From assembly GCF_009928445.1 (NCBI RefSeq), contig NZ_JAABNO010000002.1, positions 310,001 through 374,000 of the forward strand: a DNA stretch of 64,000 nt. The letters run 5' to 3'. The translations under genes were made by a program, and so were the position numbers. The notes below the pieces were generated by a model. It saw only the letters and a list, made by a program, of their open reading frames with translations. It was not told where the DNA came from and did no database searches. The DNA is from Clostridium sp. C8-1-8. GTDB taxonomy: Bacteria > Bacillota > Clostridia > Clostridiales > Clostridiaceae. Positions 57,816 to 64,000 of this stretch are shown here, in pieces. Every line of letters starts with the position of its first letter. The first letter of the stretch is position 1.

Positions 57816-60800
57816 ATGAATAAGTTGAAAAGATTTGTAGTAGTGGCAGTACTTCTTTGTTTTAGTGCCTTAGCTATGCCTACTCAAGGTTATACTGTAT
57901 ATGCTTCTGGAAAGAATACTACTAATGATAATTCTGCTATCCTGGACACTAAAACTATAGAAAGAAACTATGAGATAAAGAATATAAAACAACCGATTGA
58001 AAAAAAGGACAATTATGGAGTAAGAAAGAAAACAAAAGAAGATCAGCAATGGATAGATAAAAACATGATTAAAACTAAAGATGTATCTTTGAATTCTACT
58101 GCTATTCAGCGAAGAAATTTGGAGATAGAAAATAAGCTTAAGGCTGATAGTTTAATGAATAGTATTAATGGGGCTAAGGTTAATACCACTAACGGAGTAC
58201 AAACAGTTACGCAAGTACCAGTTCATGTAGATAATAGTAAATTACCAGCTTTTCCACCTATAAGAACACAAGGAAGTTTAGGAAGTTGTGCAAGCTTTGC
58301 TACAACCTATTATCAGATGTCTTATACAACAAATTTAGCGAGAGGATTAGATGCAAAAAACGACTCTAGTGATTTGAATAAATTTTCTCCAAAATGGACT
58401 TACAATTTTGTGAATTATGGACAAGATGTTGGTAGTTTTCCAACAGATAACTATAGAGTGATGCAACAGATGGGTGTAGATAATTTGAATCAGTATCCTT
58501 ACATCGGAGACACCATGCCAATAACAAATTATACATCATGGCCAACAAAACCTGATTTGTACAAAGCTGCATTAAATAATAGAATCGATGAGACAGGCTA
58601 TGTAAATGTAGGGGATGATTCAACTAAAACTCCAATTACATCACCAAATGATTCTCATCTTAAGGATATAAAGACTTTACTAGCCAATGGAAAAGTATTA
58701 ACATTTACAACATATATAAATTCATGGAATTTTATGAGTATAAAGGATGATCCTTCAACTGACTTGGATAATTCCTATGTTGGACAGACGATATGTGGAT
58801 GGCAGAACAATACGTCAAGTGGTCACCATTGTATGACCATAGTGGGATATGATGATAACATATGGACAGATATCAATAATAATGGCAAAGTAGACCCAGG
58901 CGAGAAGGGCGCTTTTAAGATAGCTAATTCTTGGGGTGATGACTGGGGAAATAAAGGATTTATGTGGGTTGCATATGATGCGTTAAATACTGTATCTATG
59001 GTAAAAGATAATCCATCAGCTTCAAACAGATCAGATATTGTTGAATATAACAATGAGGCATATTGGATTTCTATTAAATCAGAGGAGGACAAGCCGAAGG
59101 TTACTGCTGAGATAACATTGAATACAGCAAAGAGAAATTCAATTAGTGTAGAGTTTACTACAACAGATGATGAGGGAAAAAATCTTGGCATGAGATTTAC
59201 ACCATATATGTTGGCAGGGATTGGTGGAGAATATTCATTTGACGGCACAACTAATGCCTGTGATGGTACATTTGATTTTGATATATCATCAATAATAGAT
59301 GGAGCAGAAATTAAGAATTTTCAATCTAATGAATGGGTAGTGAACGTTCAAGATACTTCACAAGACGGACAAGCATTAGTAATTAAAGATTTTAAAATTA
59401 TAGACAATACAACATCTAATGTTTATACTGCTCAAATTCACAATCCTATTTCGTTAGATGGTTCAACAACAAGGCTTATTATTAATCCGGACAGGATTGA
59501 AGTGCCTAAAAACTTGCATTCAGATTCTGCACAGTTAACTTCGCTGCACTTAGCGTGGGATCCATCAACAACAAGTTCTGTAACAGGATATGATGTGTAT
59601 TCATGGGGAACTAAAATAGGGACTACATCTGGTACTGATTTTACGGTAACCAATTTATCACCAAATTCAAGCAGTTCTTATTCAGTTAAGGCGCATGATG
59701 CAAACGGCAACTATTCATTATTTTCCGAATCTATAGATGCTTCAACGGCAAAGGATACTATACCACCAACAACACCTACAGATTTAGAATGTACAAATAA
59801 ATCTAATCAATTAGTAAACTTGAATTGGAAGCCTTCTACAGATAATTATAATGTCTCGCTATATTATATATACCGTATAGATGCTTCAGATCCTAGTGGT
59901 GAGGCAAAGCTGGTTGGCTGGTCTGCTAATACAACATATACAGATACATCAGTAAAAGCTAATAATAAATATATTTATTATATAAATGCTTATGATGGTT
60001 CTAATTATTCGGCTAATAGTAATAATGTAGATGTATCTACAGATAGCAATAAAGCTGTAATATATTATAAGAGTTCTATAAATAGAAATTATATACACTA
60101 CGGTATAGATGGTGTATGGACTTCAGTTCCAGGGAAGCTTATGAGTGACTCATATATATATCCAGGCTATAAAGAATATACGATAGATCTTGGGTCGTCA
60201 AATTGTGCAAGCGTTTGCTTTAATTTGAATGGTGGTTCTTGGGATAATAATAATTCTAAAAACTATACTATCAGTGATGGTAGATGGAAGATTGAAGGAG
60301 ATAGTAATACGTTGACTAAGCTTGACTCATTTGGAGCTACTGCACCAAGTAATCTGTCAGTTGTTAGTTCTACAGATTCCTCTGTGAATCTAAGTTGGCA
60401 AAGCTCTGAAGCACTTACTAACAATAGTATAGCTGGATATGGGATATATAGAAATGGCCAGTTAATTGGTACAACAATAGGAGATACAAGCTTTGCAGAT
60501 AAGAATATTTCTATGTCCAATTCAACATACTCTTATTATGTTAGAGCGTTAGATAAAAATAATAACCCAATCTCAGATGCAAGTAATATTGTTAATGTTG
60601 GCAATCAAAATAGTAATATTGTTACAATTTACTATAAAGAAGGATATCCTACACCATATATTCACTATTGTATACCTGGTGGTAAATGGACCAATTCACC
60701 TGGGGTATTAATGCCTAAAGCTGAAATTCAAGGTTATAACAAAATTTCCATAGACCTAGGTAAGGCTCAAAGCTTGCAGGCTTGCTTTAATAACGGAGTT

Positions 60801-60917
60801 GGACAGTGGGATAATAATAGTGGAAAAAACTATAATTTTTCACCAGGAACTTATACTTTCTTACCTAATAACAAGGGGGCAGGAACTATCACAAAAGGAG
60901 CTCCAAGTTCTAACTAA
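57816..60917 (+). CDS. Secreted C1 (papain-like) cysteine protease with fibronectin III and CBM25-like modules
   Basis: 1033 residues. Signal peptide about 1-31; propeptide-like region to about 140; peptidase C1 domain about 140-420 with Cys158 (QGSLGSCASFAT), His338 (SSGHHCMTIVGYDD) and Asn371 (FKIANSWGDDWG). A calcium-loop-like DINNNGKVDPGE lies inside the domain. A lectin-like beta domain follows (about 425-565), then FN3-1 (568-650), FN3-2 (655-742), CBM25-like 1 (748-840), FN3-3 (845-935) and CBM25-like 2 (940-1028); the latter two share YYK...YIHY, W-T-pG, and WDNN..NY. There is no sortase motif, so the protein is probably released and bound to glycans by the modules. Confidence 0.88.
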   Translation: MNKLKRFVVVAVLLCFSALAMPTQGYTVYASGKNTTNDNSAILDTKTIERNYEIKNIKQPIEKKDNYGVRKKTKEDQQWIDKNMIKTKDVSLNSTAIQRRNLEIENKLKADSLMNSINGAKVNTTNGVQTVTQVPVHVDNSKLPAFPPIRTQGSLGSCASFATTYYQMSYTTNLARGLDAKNDSSDLNKFSPKWTYNFVNYGQDVGSFPTDNYRVMQQMGVDNLNQYPYIGDTMPITNYTSWPTKPDLYKAALNNRIDETGYVNVGDDSTKTPITSPNDSHLKDIKTLLANGKVLTFTTYINSWNFMSIKDDPSTDLDNSYVGQTICGWQNNTSSGHHCMTIVGYDDNIWTDINNNGKVDPGEKGAFKIANSWGDDWGNKGFMWVAYDALNTVSMVKDNPSASNRSDIVEYNNEAYWISIKSEEDKPKVTAEITLNTAKRNSISVEFTTTDDEGKNLGMRFTPYMLAGIGGEYSFDGTTNACDGTFDFDISSIIDGAEIKNFQSNEWVVNVQDTSQDGQALVIKDFKIIDNTTSNVYTAQIHNPISLDGSTTRLIINPDRIEVPKNLHSDSAQLTSLHLAWDPSTTSSVTGYDVYSWGTKIGTTSGTDFTVTNLSPNSSSSYSVKAHDANGNYSLFSESIDASTAKDTIPPTTPTDLECTNKSNQLVNLNWKPSTDNYNVSLYYIYRIDASDPSGEAKLVGWSANTTYTDTSVKANNKYIYYINAYDGSNYSANSNNVDVSTDSNKAVIYYKSSINRNYIHYGIDGVWTSVPGKLMSDSYIYPGYKEYTIDLGSSNCASVCFNLNGGSWDNNNSKNYTISDGRWKIEGDSNTLTKLDSFGATAPSNLSVVSSTDSSVNLSWQSSEALTNNSIAGYGIYRNGQLIGTTIGDTSFADKNISMSNSTYSYYVRALDKNNNPISDASNIVNVGNQNSNIVTIYYKEGYPTPYIHYCIPGGKWTNSPGVLMPKAEIQGYNKISIDLGKAQSLQACFNNGVGQWDNNSGKNYNFSPGTYTFLPNNKGAGTITKGAPSSN

Positions 60918-60965
60918 ATTAATAAACTAGTAATATATAAGTAGTTTTAGCTAGATATTTTTCTT

Positions 60966-61022
60966 AGATAAGTTATGATATTAGAGTATTCACTCTCTGA
61001 TAAGTAACTTATCTTTTTTTAT
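60966..61022 (+). terminator. Terminator of the protease gene
   Basis: agataagtta / taacttatct outer stem (60966-60975, 61005-61014) with an inner agagt/actct stem, followed by TTTTTTT. Confidence 0.85.
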
Positions 61023-61038
61023 TTTCTTATATATTGGA

Positions 61039-61258
61039 TCTGTTAAAGTACTGTGTTGAAATTAAGTAGTCAGTCACCCTATGCTTATATGAGTTTACGC
61101 AAAGAATTAATATGATTTTTTCATATTCCAGGGCTAAAACTGTAAACTCACTATGTTTGAACATACAGTTAATTAACGCCATTCCATTTAAAAAATCGTT
61201 TAATTCTAATAGCTAGCTCATATAGCATATCCTTTATGACCACTTAATTTAAACAGTA
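61039..61258. repeat. MITE-like palindromic repeat element (about 210 bp)
   Basis: Imperfect terminal inverted repeats: left 61051-61072 and right 61237-61256 share aaattaag, and 18 of 20 positions overall with a 2-base gap. Further inward, gcttatatgag and ctcatatagc (61083-61093, 61218-61227) and gagtttac and gtaaactc also pair. The left 22 bases recur at 30223-30244 and a shrunken copy lies at 11531-11605. It has no coding capacity. It occupies much of the 607-bp gap before ltaS. Confidence 0.65.
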
Positions 61259-61427
61259 TTATTAAACATAGCTCATATATTATACTTTAAGATAAATCTA
61301 TTTATTGTGTATTGAAGGATATATAGAACTTAAGGATACATACAAACTAAAGAGTAATAAATTTACTTGTAATCATTTTGTATACATTTTGTAAGCTTTC
61401 ATTAAGGTTTTGTTAAAATTTTGTTCA

Positions 61428-61455
61428 TAGACAAAAGATTTTGTCGTGTTATAAT
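61428..61455 (+). promoter_or_regulatory. Promoter of the LTA synthase gene
   Basis: TAGACA (61428-61433), 16-bp spacer, TATAAT (61450-61455), 69 bases before the start codon. Confidence 0.6.
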
Positions 61456-61524
61456 AGTATATGCTTTTCAATTTTCTAAAATTAAATAGTAACTCTTTTA
61501 AGCTCAATTTGGAGGTTATATTAT

Positions 61525-63384
61525 ATGTTAAATAACGAGAAGACTATAAAAAGAACTAACCCAGGCGAAGTAATAAAAAAAGCTGCTTTGACAATAAAAG
61601 AAAGCTATTTCTTTTGGTATTGCTTTATAGCTATACTAGTAAAATCAATTTTATTTATAGCTTTAATATCTGATGATAAAGCTAACGGAATTGTTCCAAT
61701 GAGAGTTTTTTATTCTATGCCTCCTTTTCTAGTATATTTCAGTTTTATTTGTATTGTTTTATCCTTTGGTTTTTTATTTAGGAACAAAGGACAAACTATT
61801 GGGTTTTTAGTTATAAATATGTTAGTAAGCGTATTGTATATAGGAGATATATGGTATTTTAGAAGTAACAGTTCCTTCTTAAGTTTACATATGTTTAGCA
61901 TGACTTCAAATCTAGACAACCTAAGTAGCAGTGTTATTTCAATGATTAGAATTGTGGATATAGTCTTTGTAATAGATATTATTCTTCAAGTGGTTTTAAT
62001 GGTTAAGAGACGTTCAAAAGCCAAATACCACAGAATGAGTGTAACTGCTTTTTTACTTTTATTAATTATCCCAACATTATATTTAACCTATGCTCATTAT
62101 AAAATCGATAAATATGACAGAGGTTTTACTAACCAAATGATTTTTAGAAAAAGCTGGTCACCTAATCAGACCATGTCAAACTTGACACCATTGGGATATC
62201 ATATTTTTGATTCCTATAATTTTTATGTAGAAAGCAAGCCGTATGTTATTTCAAGTAGTGAAAAAAAGAACATACAAAAATGGTTTGATGATAAAAAGGA
62301 GAACTTACCTGATAACCAATACAAAGGAATGTTTAAGGGCAAGAATCTTTTAGTGGTTCAATGGGAATCCCTTGAAAACTTTGTTATTAATCAAAAGGTA
62401 GAAGGTCAAGAGATTACTCCGACTTTAAATAAATTACTATCAAACAGTATATACTTTAACAATTTCTATGAACAGACCTATAATGGAACAAGTTCTGATG
62501 GTGAGCTTGTAACTGAAACTTCAGTATTTCCAGTAAGGGAAGGAGCAACTTTCTTTAGATATCCTAACAATACATATCAGTACTCTTTACCAAACGTTAT
62601 GAAGAGCTTAGGATATAATACTTTTGCTTCTCATCCTGATAAGGGGTCATACTGGAATTGGATGCCTGCTCTTAGATCCATTGGATTTGAAAAAGCTATA
62701 GATTCAACTAATTACAACATTGATGAAGTTATAAATTTAGGTATTAGTGATAAAAGTTACTTAAAGCAACTACCAGATAAGATTAAGGCATTGAAGTCTC
62801 CTTTTTATGCTTATACAGTAACTTTAACAAGCCATGCACCTTTTGATATACCAGATAAGTATAGGGAGATAAAACTTCCTAAAGAATTGGAAGGAACTAA
62901 ACTTGGTGGCTATTTCCAAAGTATTCAGTACACCGATAAGTATATTGGACAAATGCTTGAGCAACTAGATAAGTCTGGAGTATTGGACAATACAGTTGTT
63001 GTATTTTATGGAGATCACGAAGGTGTTCATAAGTTCTATGATGATGAAATAAAGAATATTTCATACAAAGGGGACTGGTGGAAGGAAAACGACAGAAGAG
63101 TACCTCTAATAATATACTCGAAGGGGCAGAACGGAAAGACGATATCAACCTTTGGAGGACAGTGTGATACATTACCTACTTTAGCATATCTTTTTGGTGC
63201 TGATGTAAATCAAATGGAAGATAAGATATTTGGACGTAATCTTCTAAATACAAAGAAAGATTATACTGTTTTATCAACTAGACAGTTTTTAGGTACAGAA
63301 AGCTATCCAGGAGAAAAGGAAAGAATGCTTGAAAGTATTGATTTGGGAGACAAGCTGATCAGAGCAAATTATTTCAAAAAGTAG
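61525..63384 (+). CDS. ltaS: LtaS-family lipoteichoic acid synthase / sulfatase-fold phosphoglycerol transferase
   Basis: 619 residues: five membrane segments in the first 215 residues, then an extracellular sulfatase-like domain. Metal and nucleophile residues match S. aureus LtaS: Glu281 (QWESLE), Thr322 nucleophile (NGTSSDGEL), Asp497-His498 (YGDHEG), plus TSHAPF. It would polymerise glycerol phosphate from phosphatidylglycerol on a glycolipid anchor. The N-terminus is longer than in S. aureus by about 25 residues. GGAGG site. Other LtaS-like paralogues are usual in clostridia, so the exact role (synthase or primase) is open. Confidence 0.92.
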   Translation: MLNNEKTIKRTNPGEVIKKAALTIKESYFFWYCFIAILVKSILFIALISDDKANGIVPMRVFYSMPPFLVYFSFICIVLSFGFLFRNKGQTIGFLVINMLVSVLYIGDIWYFRSNSSFLSLHMFSMTSNLDNLSSSVISMIRIVDIVFVIDIILQVVLMVKRRSKAKYHRMSVTAFLLLLIIPTLYLTYAHYKIDKYDRGFTNQMIFRKSWSPNQTMSNLTPLGYHIFDSYNFYVESKPYVISSSEKKNIQKWFDDKKENLPDNQYKGMFKGKNLLVVQWESLENFVINQKVEGQEITPTLNKLLSNSIYFNNFYEQTYNGTSSDGELVTETSVFPVREGATFFRYPNNTYQYSLPNVMKSLGYNTFASHPDKGSYWNWMPALRSIGFEKAIDSTNYNIDEVINLGISDKSYLKQLPDKIKALKSPFYAYTVTLTSHAPFDIPDKYREIKLPKELEGTKLGGYFQSIQYTDKYIGQMLEQLDKSGVLDNTVVVFYGDHEGVHKFYDDEIKNISYKGDWWKENDRRVPLIIYSKGQNGKTISTFGGQCDTLPTLAYLFGADVNQMEDKIFGRNLLNTKKDYTVLSTRQFLGTESYPGEKERMLESIDLGDKLIRANYFKK

Positions 63385-63395
63385 GTGAGGTAATT

Positions 63396-63698
63396 ATGGA
63401 AAATAAAACATTAGATAATAACCCAATGAATAACAAAGATATTATAGAAGCTAAGAAGAATAAGTTTCTTTATATAATTCCTTTATTAAATATTATTTTC
63501 CCAGTACTATCTGTAGAGGGATTAGTTCCATGGGCTGTAGCAACATACTTTTGCTACAAAGGAATAAAATCTATAAATACGGTTAAAAATCCTTTAAAAA
63601 AATGCATTACCTATTTGTTGATGAGCGGATTTATAATATTGGCTTATAATCTTACCGTGTATTTTGTAAGTAAATATTTGGTTAAGCTATTAATGTAG
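63396..63698 (+). CDS. Small membrane protein downstream of ltaS
   Basis: 100 residues with an acidic/asparagine-rich start (DNNPMNNKDIIEAKKNK), two clear membrane segments (about 28-50 and 70-92) and a basic loop between them. It begins 11 bases after ltaS with GAGG before the ATG, so it is co-transcribed and may serve in cell-envelope biogenesis. No family recognised. Confidence 0.6.
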   Translation: MENKTLDNNPMNNKDIIEAKKNKFLYIIPLLNIIFPVLSVEGLVPWAVATYFCYKGIKSINTVKNPLKKCITYLLMSGFIILAYNLTVYFVSKYLVKLLM

Positions 63699-64000
63699 TA
63701 GACTTAAGGCATATGTATAGTATTGTTTAAAATACAGTAAGAATATAAATATCTAAATAAAATAGCTTATAGAAGAGTTAAACTTCTATAAGCTATTTTA
63801 TTTTTTAACCTATATATTATTTTTAGTTAAAAAGAGTTTTTATATTATTACAGCTTGATACCTAGCTAGTTGAAACAAGCTTCTATAAACTTAAACTGAA
63901 GCAATGTGCTTTATTATAATCAGTGGCTTTTACTAATAAATGTGTATTACTTAACTTCAGTAATGTGAGACCAGTATCTTTTAGGCATAAAATGTCGTCT
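63699..64000. other. Window end: terminator plus 190 bp without gene
   Basis: After the terminator at 63758-63806 the remaining sequence contains an inverted ctgaag/cttcag pair (63897-63902 and 63956-63961) and a TATAAT-like attataat near 63915. Nothing else could be identified; it may be the upstream region of a gene beyond the window. Confidence 0.4.
63758..63806 (+). terminator. Terminator of the ltaS operon
   Basis: 18-bp perfect stem, taaaatagcttatagaag and its complement (63758-63775, 63783-63800), with loop agttaaa and a TTTTTT tail. Confidence 0.93.

Noticed and set aside
58823-59248. A 141-codon open frame on minus opposite the protease gene
   Set aside because: It overlaps the catalytic domain of a clear protease and has no start context or recognisable motif.

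Overview
The window is a stretch of chromosome from a low-GC, anaerobic, Gram-positive bacterium, most likely a member of Clostridiaceae (Clostridium sensu stricto or close to it). The evidence is the very AT-rich sequence with strong GGAGG ribosome binding sites, the SCIFF ranthipeptide pair next to secDF, the ruvAB-queA-tgt-yajC and relA-dtd-hemZ-hisS-aspS gene orders, a T-box valS leader, an LtaS-type lipoteichoic acid synthase and a BofC-like gene beside ruvA. No rRNA, tRNA, CRISPR array, prophage or intact insertion sequence was seen. The species cannot be named from the sequence alone.

Layout. 1-2.6 kb: a soluble TPR-GAF-GGDEF diguanylate cyclase (minus). 2.6-11.4 kb: two complete sugar ABC importers arranged back to back, a DeoR regulator plus RbsA/C/B-like importer on minus and a XylFGH-like importer on plus. 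They share an intergenic region with clustered ACGAA motifs that look like operators. 11.6-16.6 kb: a complete sufCBDSU iron-sulfur assembly operon (minus). 16.8-22.4 kb: a BofC-like gene, a 20-codon micro-ORF, ruvA, ruvB, queA, tgt, yajC and a small membrane protein. 22.5-26.3 kb: scfA/scfB (SCIFF precursor and radical SAM maturase) and secD/secF. 26.5-35.9 kb: a shortened, motif-degenerate RecJ-like protein at the usual recJ position, then apt, relA/spoT, dtd, an MBL-fold hydrolase, hemZ, hisS and aspS. 36.2-42.1 kb: a CsoR-family regulator, a two-gene ThrE-type exporter (minus), glyA, an M19 dipeptidase, an SDR reductase and a NUDIX hydrolase. 42.2-48.3 kb: an OmpR/histidine kinase pair (minus), an M16 peptidase, recX, a membrane transglutaminase-like protein and a TPR protein (minus). 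48.4-57.2 kb: a 1424-residue double activase of the 2-hydroxyacyl-CoA dehydratase type, a valine T-box leader, a second copy of the micro-ORF, valS and folC. 57.2-64 kb: a secreted papain-like protease with fibronectin III and starch-binding-like modules, a MITE-like palindromic repeat, an LTA synthase and a small membrane protein.

Most of the window is housekeeping: translation quality and aminoacylation (hisS, aspS, valS, dtd, queA/tgt), recombination (ruvAB, recX), protein export (secDF, yajC), cofactor and one-carbon metabolism (suf, hemZ, glyA, folC) and stringent response. The less ordinary points are: a duplicated arginine/lysine-rich micro-ORF of about 20 codons (upstream of ruvA and of valS); a repeat family with one full palindromic element, one internally deleted copy and one end fragment; a RecJ relative that has lost its DHH motif; a CsoR-family protein with His replaced by Tyr in the metal site; and long hairpins with G-U pairs placed between or after transport genes, one of which masks a ribosome binding site.
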